In this document: positions 46,143-60,221 of the stretch, in pieces
Position numbering within the stretch: position 1 is the stretch's first letter
Layout: the number at the start of each line of letters is the position of its first letter
The notes under the pieces: model-generated
Databases searched by the model: none
Seen by the model: only the letters and a program-made list of their open reading frames with translations
What the model was told of the DNA's origin: nothing
Program-made: the position numbers and the translations under genes
DNA from: Patagioenas fasciata
Lineage: Eukaryota; Chordata; Aves; Columbiformes; Columbidae
Direction: 5' to 3'
DNA: 64,000 nucleotides
Assembly: GCF_037038585.1 (NCBI RefSeq)
Contig: NC_092520.1
Span: 11,291,001-11,355,000 of the forward strand

Positions 46143-49100
46143 AGCGGAAAGCCCAGGGAGCTTTAGTCTCTAATCACAGAGAGGGAGAGGGCTTGCTGCA
46201 TCCTAAAATCCAGGTCAAAACAGGGAATCATTTCCATTTTTCACTTACAAAGAGGCTAGCTCTATGGGGAAAGGCAGATCGGGAAAACACTTTGTGAAAC
46301 AGAGCTGCAGTGAACCGTCAGGCACTGAGTTCCCGGAGGCGCTGGAGGCAGATATATGTTGGAACCCCAGAGGAGAAAAGGCAGCCTTGGGAGATTGGTG
46401 CTGCTAAATTTGAACCATGACCTTATACCTGTTATTAGGTTCTTCTGTTGTTCACATCGTTGGTGAGATGTCTTGTTGCTGTGTATATTCTTTCCCTTAG
46501 GAAGGAGCAGAAATGCTCCCTATCGATTTTCACTTTGAAGTCACTTTGACCTCACAATGGCCAAAGCACCTTTCAAAATCCAAGCTCGTCTCTCACTGTC
46601 TTCAGTGTTCTTTCATCTTACGTGCCAGAAACAACATGGACTGCTTGTCCTGAAGCTTTACAAAAATAAGCACTGCTGGCATGACAGCAGTTTTTGCTTG
46701 TTTAGGTAAAGGACTTCAAGGCACAGCATATAAACAGTAGCACATCTTAATCTTACTCAGCATACAAAGTGTGAATAATGTCAGCCAAACATTTATGAAT
46801 CCAATCAAAATTAGCCTAGAGACAGCAGTCTGTTGTCTGCTTGTGAGTAAATCTGCTCTTTGAACAGGAAATGAGTCGCTGTGGTAATGGTACCACATTT
46901 TTTTTACCATTTTTTTGTTAAATCTTTCCTTTCCACAAAGGAATAGGTTGATTGTTCAAGATAAAACAAGTCTGCAGCAGGTGCTGCAAAATATGTAGTG
47001 TGAGCTGACAGCCAAAGCTGCCTCTGTGGACATATAAATGCACCTTAGCACAAGCAGCAACACCAAAGTTCATTTAAGGACTCAGCAAAATAACTGACCT
47101 GACACAGAGAGCAAATTTCAAAAGGAAAGGTAGACACCCATGAAATGTCCTTTCACACCATCATGTGAGCCGCTCAGAGGAAAACAAATGGATCATCAGG
47201 ATACTTCCCACACAGGTTTCTATGTGTAGAAATGGCGTTGGAGGGTTGATACCTATGACCAAGTTTATGCCCCATTATTTGGTTGCCACTGACTTCAACT
47301 AATCAGCCACTGAACCCTAAGTATAAACACATACTTGGCCTCTCCACAAAAAATAAGTAAAAAAACCAGCATATGCTCAGGTGAGAGCTCTGCTAGGGCA
47401 TGCTAAAGCAGAAAAGGACAAGATTAATTCTGAAGCAATCCTAGTCAGTCTTCACTGCTGTCACCTCTTGTGATCCTTGTCTAGCAACTTCTTATCCAGC
47501 GTTTATGTTTAGGAAATGTTGCTTAATTTTAAAGCCAGTATTTTGCTTTACTGAGCTGTTTTCAGACAGGAAGGGAAGGCAATGGAGCAAAGGGAGTTCC
47601 TTGCCACTACTAAACAGAATCTATTGTCTTTGGCTCAGTTTTTTGTTTTAGTGAGATTATTCTTCTCAGCAATGCAGCCATAAATGAGACAGCTATACAA
47701 ACAGGACAACACATTGCACTTCTGAGACCAAAACGAGCAGCAGAAGGGGATTTATCTCAGCCTGGAGAGACTTTTCTACTAGGGGGAAAAAACACACGTT
47801 TCAGTATCTAGATTTTATGTAGGGATTTTTTTGCAAAATGCCTTCAACACACTACAGCTTCGCTCATCATTTACTGCAATGTGTTAGTAACAAAGCCAAC
47901 TGCTTTCAGCAAGGGTGAAGCTTATGCTGATGCAAACTTTTCAGATCCACTCATTAATCTAACATCTGGAAACCTGTTAATCACAGCTACAAGGTTACTT
48001 TAACACTCTCAGTGGTTTACACTCCTTGGTAAGACTTTCCATTTTGTGAAACGATTAGCTACTCACTGTTACACAGAGAAAGAAGCTGAAATTTGTTCCT
48101 GATTACACTCTCAGCAGTCACTCAGTTATAAAGCAATGCACCTGGAAATCACTTGTCTGAAGTGCAACACAAGGAAGGTAGTAAGTCACCTATTATAGCT
48201 CCCTTCAGTCCCAACTTGTGCTTTATTTTTAAGGTTATGGAACAGGCCATTTGAGACAATGTTAGTGCTAATTTTAAAAATCTTTAGAGTCTTCATCTTG
48301 AATGCTAGCAGACTCATCTGTGCCTGAGAAAGTACGACAATCACTTACAATCTCCTAAGGATGGACAAAAACCCATACATTTACGTTCATTCTTCCAAAG
48401 CTGCCTTTGGTGTCTGCCTTTGTTACCACTTAGCTAAAGGTTAATCAGACTAAAAAGGGCAGACTGAGGGCTGTTTCTGGCTGTTGCTGCTGTTGAAAGA
48501 AACAATTAAAAATATAGGCTGATTTTTTTGGAGCCAAACTGAAACTAGGATTCGTGTGCTAATCTAAACAGGATAGTGAAACTGAGTGCTGTGGAAGGGA
48601 AATTTCCCCAGAAGACATTTCCCAGATGTACTTGGGCTTTGTTAAATATTTTTTTTTTATTTATTTATTTACTTAGACATTCACTCATGTTCTGATCCAA
48701 TGATTTCAGGGGTACCTTCAGACACCTTGCTACCTTAGGACACGAGTGGTGTTGGAAACCACCACCATTTCTTCACCTTTACGTCTGATTACAGACATAC
48801 GTTTTGAGCAATGGAGAAAGCATGCTCTTAACTCTAATGAATTAGTACTACAAGAATGGATTACTCTGAGAAAAACACAGCACTACCAAGGGAAATTAAA
48901 AAAAAGTGTAATCATGAAACACATTCTTTTAAAACTTCCCTAACCCAAAACCAATTACAGTAGACCCAGTTCACAGCAATTCCTAAATTAGCCAATTTTA
49001 GGTATTGGATAATTCCTAAAGCCAATTAAATATCTCCTGAGACAAATGGTCATCTATGCATGTTTCCCCAAAACTTTTGACTTCAACTTTTGCATCAAGT

Positions 49101-49639
49101 CTTCTTATCTTCTGGTAATTCAGGCTCTTCAAGCAAGGAACAACATTAAGAAAACAGCTTTGAATATGTTCTGGTCACATTCCTCTGCATTGTCACTCCT
49201 CGTTTTCCTTCCTCTGGCTGCTTGTGCCTGATCATGAAAGAAAATCTTTTGCTGTACAGTGTTACAGCTTGACAAACATTTTGGAAGGGAAGACAAAGCC
49301 CTGGGACACTTATGGTGTCTTTAAGAAGTAGAAATGAGCACTGGTATGAAAATATTTTTATAACAATGAGGGAATTTTAAATACAAAAATAAGGTTTTAT
49401 TAGAAGAGCAAATGCTTCCTTTAGTCTAGGACTCTTATTTTTTGAGGAAAAAAAAAATGCAAAACTATTCCTCATGAGAAATCATGAAAACTATTTGTCT
49501 TCTTGTGAATTTTATATCTAAACTTCAGAATTTTCTCTGTAGTTTGCCACCTTTTGGGAAATGCATCAGAACAATTTTTAAAATTGCTTTGTACTATGGA
49601 TAAATGTGTAGTGCTACATATTATGTCAGAGTCACTCCT
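46143..49639. other. Unique AT-rich non-coding DNA
   Basis: No gene recognised. The stretch 46,150-46,400 is moderately GC-rich with a few CpGs (near 46,280, 46,335 and 46,340). An 'attt' run is at 48,648-48,672. Otherwise featureless. Confidence 0.45.
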
Positions 49640-49665
49640 AGCTATGGAATTAAGCTATGGAATTA
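49640..49665 (+). repeat. Perfect 13-base tandem duplication
   Basis: 'agctatggaatta' occurs twice in direct succession. Confidence 0.9.
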
Positions 49666-50077
49666 AAGAAGTACGGAGTAGGCATCCAAGCCAAAATGAA
49701 GAAAGGAAGGTGATTTCTTTATGTTAATATTAAGTCATTTATACTTGACTTTTATGTGATAAGTAAATTTTATTTAGTTAATTCTGCTTCTCTTTTAGAG
49801 AATGAAATATGGCCATTTTCCCAATTGAATAAGATCATCTGTAAATCACCAGTACTGAGTCTTCTGAGATTCCAGGGGACATTTCTGTTGCTTTCCATTA
49901 ACTGTACTAAATAAGAGCTGGAGGATTTTTTTTTTTAAGTAGTTACTAAAGGCTTCATAATGATTGACAGAAAAAGTGTAGTCTCCTCATCTATACTCAG
50001 ACATTTGTAATATAGTCATGAGCATATGAGCCAGTTGCCTTGAGCTAAGTCCTGTTACAGTCACAGCGAAGAAGTAG
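49666..50077. other. Unique AT-rich non-coding DNA
   Basis: No recognisable gene or repeat. Confidence 0.4.
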
Positions 50078-50103
50078 AGCCAGTCAGATCTATCTGACTG
50101 GTT
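50078..50103. repeat. Near-palindrome with 10-base perfect arms
   Basis: 'ccagtcagat' (50,080-50,089) pairs perfectly with 'atctgactgg' (50,092-50,101), leaving only two bases between. One G:T and one A:T pair extend it outward. Confidence 0.85.
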
Positions 50104-51460
50104 TTGGGATAAAATGAATCATACACTACGATTTGCAGCTACTCCGCACCAAGTGTAAAGGAAGCCAAGACAAATGTATACTTCTACATCTGGTCAAGCA
50201 AACACCTATAAAATTGTCCAGTGAGATCAGCAGAAAGAAATTACTTCCCAAATCTGTACTGAGATTAAGGAAGAATGGTAATATTTCTACTGCTGTTTAA
50301 GGAGTGTATAAAGGGAGTATTACGTTATACGGTCAAAAATTACAGGAAGGTTACTGGTTTTTATTAAAATATAGAGGACAATAATCCATTTTGCGGTTTA
50401 TCCCTCCATTTGCTTCATATACATTTGCAACCCAAACCCACTTAAATGTAATCCCAAGCAGTCTTTCCTCCCTCTTTCATCTCCCTGTGGTGTTGTTCTT
50501 CCTTTATTATAATCTATTATGGACAAATGGTGGCTAGAGAGGTCTTCATAGCTAAGCAGAAACACATACAGAGACTAGAATGGGCCCTGGGAAAGTTGTC
50601 ATGTACATAATTAACAACAGAGCAGGGCTGTCATCCTCCCTATCTGACAGTTTAGATTGAGGCATTTGATTCTTCATCTGAACGCATGCGAAAGACAAGA
50701 GATTCATCAAGCCCCACACAGGGTATAGGGACAAATACACAGAAGGGACATTTCCCTACCACTTCAGATGACTTCTGGCTAGGCAGTTCAACTGAGAATT
50801 GGTAGGTGATTTGGATGAAGAACACATGTGCCTTTGGATGGCAAAATCAGTTCATCTAGACCAGTGCTGAGTCACAGAGAAGTAACACGACTTTCTTATG
50901 GCTCCATAAACTTCTACTTACTGCAGACGATGGAGTAAAGTACTGGATGTAATTCCTCGTGCTCCATGCAAGTGTCTGGATACCAAAACCCAGGTAGCCC
51001 TAGGTCAGCTAATTTTACGTCCTGTAGTTTCTTGCTTGCAACCTCATCCTGCACTACCTCTACAGAAGTGTAACTTAAAGTAATTTTTTCTACAAGTATG
51101 CCACGTACAGTCAAAATATAAGGCCAATTCTACACCGCACTTCAACTTTTCCCACAGATTTTTGGTGGAAAAACAACACCTGGTCTAGGTCTATTGCAGT
51201 GGATGAGTCTTATTTTGCAAAAGTGTGCTTGGCACAATTTTTTATATAGATTCTAAGCTATATTCTTGAGTGTACTGAGCCATTAATATCTTTGTTTTTT
51301 GGTTTTAGTACTTTACAGTCATAGCAGATGTTTAGAAAATTATGTTCATAGGATTGGATCCATTGCATCTGCTTCTTCTCATACACGCTGCTTTTCTAGC
51401 TCATAGCACTCTCTTTAATTAAAAGGCAAGAAATTTTATCTCATGCTTGACATTAATCAC

Positions 51461-51475
51461 AAAAAAAAAAAAAAA
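51461..51475 (+). repeat. Poly-A run
   Basis: 15 A residues. Confidence 0.95.
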
Positions 51476-54400
51476 GGAAATTATCCTTACATTACTTACA
51501 GGAACTTGTTTGTAAACAAGAACAAGAAACAGAATGAAAATGTTTCTCAGGTTCTCTGGGTGATCATTGTTAATCTCTGTCAGTTGACTAAAAATAAATC
51601 TAAATAAGGAGAAAATATATTATTAAAAGATGATTGTGATTAACATCACCACACAACACTTTTCATAGGAAACAGGGTGAATGTGTCAACAGCAGCAGCA
51701 TACTGTGGGCTGTCTTGTCTTCAGCCTCTTCCATGATTTTGAATTCTGGACTTCATTTTAGGTGCTTGTAGAAAGGAGAGTAGGACAACTCTTCTTCCTC
51801 CTTCAGTTAAAGCACATTGATATCACTTGGTAATAATGTAACAGCTGACCCCACCCTACATGTATTATTGGCTTGGACTAGACTTCTACCTTCAGATAGC
51901 TAAATTTGGGTGAGGTTAATCCTGATTTTAGTGCTCAGTTTCCATGTCTTTGGCTGGACTTGGTTTCTCTCGTAGCCTATTTTTTCAGGTGCTTTAGAGA
52001 ATCCTGTCTGGATAACCACTGCTACTCCAGGACACAGATCTTACACAGGTCCTGCACCATATCTACCAACTAGCAAATCCAATTACAATAGGCACCTATG
52101 TGGTGGTAACTAACTCAAGTCAATGTCCAGATTGTCTCAGTTCCAGAGATTCTGTCCTCTGTTACCCAGGTCTACCAAATTTGTCTGTTTCAAAGAGAAA
52201 TAGCCAGACATAAAAAATAGACGTCTATCCTGCTTACAATCCGATGACATTTCCTATAGTATTCCCTCTTTTCAACACAAGGAATATCTGTGTAGCCTAT
52301 AATTTCTGCCCAAACCCATAAAGAGCTATGTTTTTACATTTGCTCGCTGAAAATCGAAGTGCTTTTGTGATGCATTATGCTTTCCAAGCTGTGATTCAGC
52401 ATGAAGTATAAGGACACTTGAATCAAAATGGCAGGAAGTGGTCCCAAGTACATCTGCAAAGACAAACTCCATTACACTTAATTTATGTATAAATATAAGT
52501 AGAGAGAAACAAAAAGCACAGAAATCCCAACAATGAATAACAAGAGAAAAGGAATGCTGGTTACAAGAACTATACTATGGCTGAGAAAATGGAAAAGGAG
52601 ACTCAAGCAAGGAACAAAGAGCAAACTGTTGAACTACAGAAAAAGTTTAAAGTGTATAAATAACTGGGTGATGGAAAATATCAATGTAAACATCCCCTGT
52701 AACAAAGAAGGCATATGTACTTCTAGGGAGATGCAGAACTGCACAAAGTAAATTATGTAAAAGACAGGAAGAACTGTTGACATCAATCTGGCATGTCACT
52801 GTTGAGTCTGGTTGAGGCTTAAGTGAATAACAGGCTTGGGTCATACACTTTTATTTTTATCAGCATCCTGGAGAAACCACTGGAAATATATACGGCTCTT
52901 TTGAATCAAATGCAACAAAAGTGTTAGTTTGGAAAGTGATGTATAAAATGTCATGCACATGCTTACTATTGATAATCACATAAAGTTCATAACTAAAATT
53001 ACATGTTCATAGCTAGGAGTGTACTTTTTCTCAGTGCCTGCCACTCAGATGCTGTAGAGTGTGAGTGCTGGAAGTTTACAGAAGAAATTAAGAAAGTTTA
53101 TCCCCAGAAATAACTCATAGATCTGTCTCTAAAAGTTAGACCATAGATTGAAATAAGGTTATTTGAAAGTGTGAGGTTTATTAAGAAAGATGGAAAGCCA
53201 AAAAAAGGAAAATATTCCAAATATCTTCCCATTTGGAAGACTATTAAGCTCAACATTGCTTCCCTCAATAAAATATCCCAATATGTCTTTTCTAATAACT
53301 AGTCACAAGTTATATAGACCTGATTCAATCCATGGTGAGTCTGTCCTAGTCCCATAAACTCAAATTTTTACAATAACTTGAAGATTATGGTTGCAAATGT
53401 CTTTGTTCTCAGAGATCCTGAAATCTAAGGACAGATCTTTCAATGTCACTTAGGAGCTTCTATCCAACCATACCACACCACTGTACTAACATCTATGAGG
53501 CGTTACTAGATTTGGACAGGAAAATAATTTATTATTTTGTAAATGCTTTTAAGATTTCACAATTTTTTTCCGCTCTGCTTCCAACTGGTATGTCAACAAA
53601 GTCTTTCTCAATGGTGAAGGGGGAAAAAAGAGGAGATAGAGAAAAAGCCGTGAAGTCTATTGATCAGCTGCTACTGATCCTACTGCTACTGCACTTGAAT
53701 GCTGTGTCCTCTCAATTTGCCTTGAGGTTTCTGTAACCTGAGCTGATTTATGAACAGTGAATCTGCATTCCTCAGTCTACTGCACAGTCTCAGGCCCTTC
53801 AGATCCCTTGCAAAAGCCAAGCCCCATTTCAAAAGTGGAAGCAATACCACAGGTGTGAGAACTGACTACCTGTTTCCTAGATGGAAATTTAGTAAAGAAG
53901 GAGGACACTTGACAAATTAGTACAGGATTTTTTTGCTTTCAGTGATAAGAGGAAAGAAGTGCATGACTATCATGAGATAAACATAAGGAGTCACCTTTTT
54001 AAGTAAGAGTTATTTATCAGAGAAAATAGCAATGAGGTATGACACAATGAGACAGTCTTCACAGCTATCATCTTCCAGTTTTGTTTTTCTTGTTTACCAG
54101 GGTCCAAATGATTTTTTTTTCTGAATTTTTCTATAGCATCAGAGACATCTAGTGGCTAGAAAGCATAAAAGAGGGCACATCCTGACAGGTACTACTCCTC
54201 CCTGAAGTCCAGGAGAAAAGGTGGGCCAGTCACTCAATCCAATAGAGCTGAGGGAGAGGAAACCACTTTTCCTCCTGCTTTCGCCAGTTCTGAAATATAG
54301 ATCTAAGAAAAGAGAATAGAGGTTGGGTGAATGGTGAAACACGGTGCATGCGGGCATGGCAATGAGAGAGTCCTGAGTGATATTGGTATCTTAAGTTCCT

Positions 54401-54732
54401 GTCCTGAATCTCATAGGGAAAAATAAAAGGGTATTTTCTCACAGTGCTTGGAATCATCAGCATAAAACTTGACTAGAAATATAACTCATGTCATCAGCTG
54501 TTACGTGGAAATCAAAGACATTTCTGGAAAAGCCAAACAGATAATCTCCTGCTTACTGCTGAGAAAATCACCCTGTTGCAAAGTAAAAAGACCTTAACAG
54601 GCTGGAATTCAACACTTGGCTGGACAAAATAGGACAGTTTTTCCCCTGCTGCAGTTCTTTTGAAATCAGGGAGTTACACAGCAGTTCAATTTGGCCCAGT
54701 GTACTTCAACAGCAACATAAAGGTTCCTGTTT

Positions 54733-54760
54733 AAAAATAAACAAACAAACAAACAAATAA
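54733..54760 (+). repeat. (AAAC)n simple repeat
   Basis: Five to six AAAC units. Confidence 0.9.
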
Positions 54761-55281
54761 GTGAAAACAAGAACAAACAGTTAAATAGTTCAAATCTTGA
54801 CTTCTGTTATCTGTAGTTAAAGTTTTGCTTAAAAATGGGCTTCTGTTCCAGTGCACTTGCAATTCGTGATTCCTAAGGGAAACCAGAGCTCCAAGAGTTG
54901 TGATGCACACCTACACCTCAACCCTAAAATGAAGAGGTACATTGAGATATACACAGTGTTCTTCAGCCCCATAGTGTAATGAAATCTACAGGCTCCCCAG
55001 GTGGTTTTGCTATTTTAAACACTACTACAGATGGAGATTGTATAAAAAAATGAGATAGGTTATAAATACAAGCACACATACTTTACATTTTCCTATAAGG
55101 AGTTACACCCAGTCTATTTGGGATGAGACAGAATATCCGTTCTCTTACATTGTGTATAAGTTGCAAAAACGTGTATATATGGATTATGACAGAAGGTGGA
55201 TGTGTTTTGCTGATTTGCAACATTTCGTTGCTGGGTGTGCACTAGGACTCACTTTCATTGCTGCTTCATCCTGGGGCATAG

Positions 55282-55472
55282 GCAGCCCTTTGGGGAGTAA
55301 AGATAAGGGCACCTTCCCAAGGAGTATTTGAGGATGCTGAGCCAGGAGAAACCTCTGGGATTCTAGGTGAGACATGGAAGACAGAGGAGAGGAGAGACGC
55401 AGCCATAAGGAAGCCTTTAGTACACACAGAAAATGAGAAATTACTGAAAAGCCATGCCAAGACTCAGAGAAG
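55282..55472 (+). other. Candidate non-coding exon with two donor sites
   Basis: A purine-rich segment bounded on the left by a weak acceptor ('ggggcatag', ends 55,281), and containing two good donor matches: TCTAG|GTGAGA (GT at 55,367) and GAGAAG|GTAAGC (GT at 55,473). The purine-rich content would suit exonic splicing enhancers. No plus-strand coding frame of note crosses it, and a 102-codon minus frame opposite is unrecognised. Confidence 0.15.
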
Positions 55473-58400
55473 GTAAGCAAGAGATTTTTCATAGGTCATC
55501 CTCCTAGTTTGTTCCAAAATAAACCCTAAAACTGGAGATTCAAAGCCTTCCATGTGTCCTTAGTGTGCTCTACTTAAGGGTACAGGGAGGGTGGATGCAC
55601 TTTCAGAGCGTTGTACACAAAAGGACCCTTTCTGCCCAGGGGACTACACAGCAGAGTTAGGCCATGGTGGAATGAACATAATGCAGCATAAGCAGACAGT
55701 TGTGCAAGAGATGGAGTCTGAGACCTGATCTCTTTCAGCTTCTCTGATCAAGCTTTAGGCATGCACACTATCTGTGCTTTCCAGAAAACGGAGGATAAAA
55801 TTGCCCTTGGCAGTTTTCCCTTCTTTTTCAAGCACACTGGGGCAAGCCAAGCTGTAAGCCCATGTATAAACTGCAGAATTATTTGATATATTGAATCTAC
55901 AGATTAATAATGAGTTCTAAGTTTTTGAATTAATGAGAAATATAATGGGCTCTTTCCTAGCCCAGGTGCTTTGTTTTTTATTTTTACAACTGAGGATTTT
56001 CTTTCATCTACCCAAATTATCCTCTAATTGTTTCAGTCTGGTTACATATAAGCATTTGGTTCAGGTTATCAAATGCAACATATCAGTTATCTATTCTGTC
56101 TACAGAGCAGCCTTCCAGTGGCAAAAATGCAGTGTGTCTCATTCAGAAGGTGTTAAAAAATCACTGAACTCTAGCATCACCATGGACGTCTCAATCTGCT
56201 TCTTCCTTTTTTTTAATGCCTCTGTGCTCCTGTCAATACCATAACTACCTCTCCACAACGACCATTATGTTCTGTCATGTCAGTTATCCAGAGCACCTGT
56301 TAAGCTGACCCATCATACAGTAACTCTGAACCACTTACATCCTATTTTTTTGGCTGGGGACCAAGATGTTCCAATTGATTTTTTTTCTTTTTTTTTTTTC
56401 ACTAATTCCCGGCAAGATCAATGAACAACTGAAATTCAGTACCATGCGGCTCTCTTCATCACCGTAATCAGATAGCTGGCTGCAGCCTTCAGGAGACACA
56501 AGGGTAGCAAACAAAGAATAGGTGGAATCGGAGATAAGGTAGATATTATGCTACGAAGTGTTTCCATCAGCCAAACAGCTTTGAATTTATTACACGTTGC
56601 TGCTTCCTCCAAACAAATGCTCTCACTTCCTACAGGGATTGTATCTCTGTTCATGTACCGAGCAGTTTAATTTCTGTGCTGGTCTGTACCCATTTAAGGG
56701 CTCATCTTGCTTATCTATATCTTGGGGCACAATTTGACCATATACAAGTAGAAACTTGCAGAGATACATGATGCAACAGAACAAGGTATCTTACCCCTTA
56801 TCTTCATCTCTTGACAATAGCTCCCTGTTTATCATCTCTCCAGTGGCTTTACTTTATCTGTTGTGCTTTGAATCTACCTCAGGTACTGCAGAAGATGGAA
56901 GCAACTCTTTTCTACCTGATTAAACATAGTGACAAAATTGTGAAGAGATGATGATGACTCTCCTTATTCCTATGTTAAAAAGGTAAACAGGACGAGCACA
57001 AAACTTTAAGCACTGGTGCATGGTCTTCCATGCCAGCCAACCACCAGTGAGATCCTTGGCACATTCGTGGCCAGTGTCCACACCCTGAGACCACCCCTGG
57101 GATCAGTGAGAGAGAGCACAGAACAACCTGAGGGCAGTTCCCACTCACTTGTATGTATGGAAAAATTCATCCCCTAGGAGAAAGGGTTAAGTCGTACAAC
57201 TGTGAGTTGCCCTATGGTACTGAACCAGTCCTGGTTTATTTTATCTACTAAATCCAGTGCACTATGACCAGTATCACTCCTGATCAGCAAACAATCCCTT
57301 ACTAATCTGTCAGACCACTTGAGCAGAGCATAATGATAATTGATAAGGCTTTTTTTTCAGCTTGAGGGCCCAGGAAGCCTTTATCATTCATAACTTTGTT
57401 TTCCTCTTGCCTTTATTCATTCAGCTTTCCAAAGAACAGGAGCAGCCATATATATTGAACAGTTTTTAAGATACTGGTATGCCTCCAGTGTCTTTGGGCT
57501 ACTTTCAAAATTCACACCTGCAGGTTTAGGCCTTAAAGAGAGACTGCACAATATCTGATATTGTGGTTTTGCAACAAAGAAGGAGTTCGAATATACTAAC
57601 TGTATTAAATAGCTTTCAGTTGTTCTGGTTTCCTTCTTAAATTAGAAGGCATGAATCATAAAATCACCCACATGCCCCTACTGAATGGGTAGCTGCAGGA
57701 AAACTATTCATCTGAAGTCCATTGGCTACTGCATGGCTACTAGTTTTCCCCTTGGCAAAATTAGGTATAAGATCAAAGCTTATTTCAAACAACTGATAAG
57801 TCAAACAGGCTTGTATAAAACAATTTCTACTATCTCCTCTGGTATGGCAACTGCATTCTTGGCAAGCTTTCAGTTCTTCAGGTATCTGACTAAATAATCT
57901 ATGCTGTATTATTTGTCAACATTGCCCACCCCCTGTAACTGTGTTGCTCCAAATTATGTATCAGTAAAACCCTGTTGGGAATTTCCACATTTGCTTTGCT
58001 GAAATTTTCCATGTAGATTATAACAGAGCCATTCTTATAAGCCTATCTGCTGGTGTTACTAGGAAAATAAATCAGATCAGGTCTATCTCAGAAATAAATC
58101 AAGTACACCAGCTGACACAAACCTCACTGCTTTCATTAAACGTCAGCAGGCTTTTCATTGCTTTTGCTTACATTTATTTAATTTTAAATTTTCTCATAAA
58201 TGTTCTATGCTTAATGTTTTCCAAATCCATTACTTTCCCTGTTCTTTGATACATAGTATATCTACGCTGCAAAATCATACATGGACACCTCAGGTAATAC
58301 ATTTTTCAGCCTATATCCTAATATTGTAATTACTGTCTAATAGCTCTTCCTAGAAAAAAGAAAACATAAAAAAGTGTAATTAAGCAAGCCATCCTAAGGC

Positions 58401-59084
58401 CATACTAATCCTAGAGGTTAACGCAGAAATATTCCTGTGTATTCTGTCCACTTTAAATTATCATTCAATGAGAATGAAAATGCAGCTTTTCAGAGGACTG
58501 AAGGTCATTAATCCTTGGTTACATGTCAGTTCCCATAATGAAAAACAGAATATAAATAATCATTCCATACTTTATAGTAGATTGCATATTGTGGTTTATA
58601 TTAGCTGGCATATTTCATTAATATAACCAAGATTCCTCTGTTCAAATGAAATTATAAATATGCTCACAAGGTATTCTCTTTAGCACACCTGAGCTTACAA
58701 TCTTTGCACACATCTCACAGAAATTATTTCCTTACAGATTATTTGGAGTAAAAACTATTAGTTCCAAGCTGTATTAAAGTGTAACATCAATTGCTGCAGA
58801 GATTTTTCAGTAATCCAATCACTCTAACACTTTAAAATTCAGTTCTCCAAAGCTCTATGTTTACACATTTGGATCACCTGCTTATATAATTTATTATTTT
58901 GAAATTATGTTTTTACACATCAAATTGTCCATTCATCAAGAAAAAAAATGACATATGACGCCCTAGGTGCAGAGGTTGAGATTTTTTACAAACAGGTGTA
59001 TTTTTCTTGTATATGGAAAGCAATATTAAGAGTACTAAATCATCTTGTCTCTAGCAACACATATGAACTGTAAACGAATGAGGT
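55473..59084. other. Unique AT-rich non-coding DNA
   Basis: No gene or repeat recognised. T runs occur near 56,369-56,400. Open frames are at most about 103 codons (55933-56244), hydrophobic because of the T content. Confidence 0.45.
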
Positions 59085-59290
59085 AGGCAATTTTGCTTAA
59101 TTAGAATCAATAGTATCTTCCTTTAATTAAACAATATTGATTGCATTATGCAGAGGGCAGCCTTGCAGAGGATACGTTTTAATGTGATTTCTGTTTGAAT
59201 TGCAAAAGTATGTCAAGGGTCAAATTGAACTTGTACGTGTAATATCCCGTTCAAGGAGAGCGATCACTCTGAATTCATCTAAGTCCATTC
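59085..59290. promoter_or_regulatory. Possible conserved non-coding element
   Basis: Non-repetitive block with two homeodomain-type cores (ttaattag near 59,100; ttaattaaac near 59,125), an ATTGATTGCATTATGCA string near 59,135-59,152 resembling paired POU/SOX-type sites, and a CpG-bearing right half (59,235-59,265). The texture is that of vertebrate developmental enhancers. Conservation cannot be tested here. Confidence 0.2.
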
Positions 59291-60144
59291 CATAAAGCAT
59301 ACATGTGTGGAAATCTATTGCTTAATCTTTACAAAGAAAACAAAAGGCTTTCACTGAGAAAGATGTGAGCTTCTATATATTCCTCCTCCTGAGGAACTTC
59401 GGAGAAGTACAGCATCCTATTTTTTCCTGTTTCCAGTGTCAGAAAGATCAATAGAGGAGTGCATGGATCAGGAACCTCCTTGCTTTAGCAACGTGTCCCC
59501 TACACATACAACACATGATTTTATGTCAGTTCAAGGCATGCTATGATGAGAAAACAAAGTGGTCTCATGTGTCATCATTTTTTTAAGACCTGAGTTCAGT
59601 AGCTTCCAGCTATTATTGATATAAGAATGACACACAGTCCCCAATGTTCACATTTTCCTGTACACAGCCAAAGTGAAAGTAATCTCAGAATCGCAGAGTG
59701 CTGAACACTGAAAACGTATTAAGCTACCAATTAAGTGCTGAAACACACACCATTTCATGTCAATAACAGTGACAAGAGGAATGTGCTTTAAAAAACAATC
59801 TCTACAACTCCCAGACGTTCTTTTACAGTAAACAGCTAAGCCATACATCACGGACAAAGTAAAATAAAAAATGGGAAAAGCTTACCGTGTCTATCTGTGA
59901 AATCCCTACAGACTGAAATTTAGCTGAGTTGTCCAAGGTGGGGGGGAACAGTATATCTAAGTATGTTCCAGGAAATATTCAAACACCAAGGAAAATGTCA
60001 TGTTTGAACATATGTGGTTACTAATAAGTAACTACAGGTCTTTGCAGCAGCTGCTTGTTTGCATGTTGTAATTCTTATCATTATTAGTCATTACTAGAAT
60101 TTCATGGCTGTAAAATTCTACCCAAGATCAGACCAACATTATTT
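59291..60144. other. Unique AT-rich non-coding DNA
   Basis: No gene or repeat recognised. Confidence 0.4.
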
Positions 60145-60159
60145 AAAAAAAAAAAAAAA
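60145..60159 (+). repeat. Poly-A run
   Basis: 15 A residues. Confidence 0.93.
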
Positions 60160-60221
60160 TACAAACACATACAAAGAGGCAACCCTGGTTCCCAAAGGCC
60201 TTCTGGAAAAGAACTAGAGGA

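Larger units (their letters stand above)
50104..55281. other. Unique AT-rich non-coding DNA
   Basis: No gene or interspersed repeat recognised. A poly-A run sits at 51,461-51,475 and an AAAC tract at 54,733-54,760. Open frames are at most about 97 codons (53443-53736) with no recognisable domain. Confidence 0.45.

Noticed and set aside
50850..50910. 'gctgagtcacagagaagtaac' reminiscent of a third MIR
   Set aside because: Similarity does not extend to the following MIR blocks.
52685..52697. 13-base match to the start of the miR-30 family (TGTAAACATCCCC)
   Set aside because: The match stops after the seed-proximal part and no complementary star arm lies within hairpin distance, so it is not a miR-30 gene.
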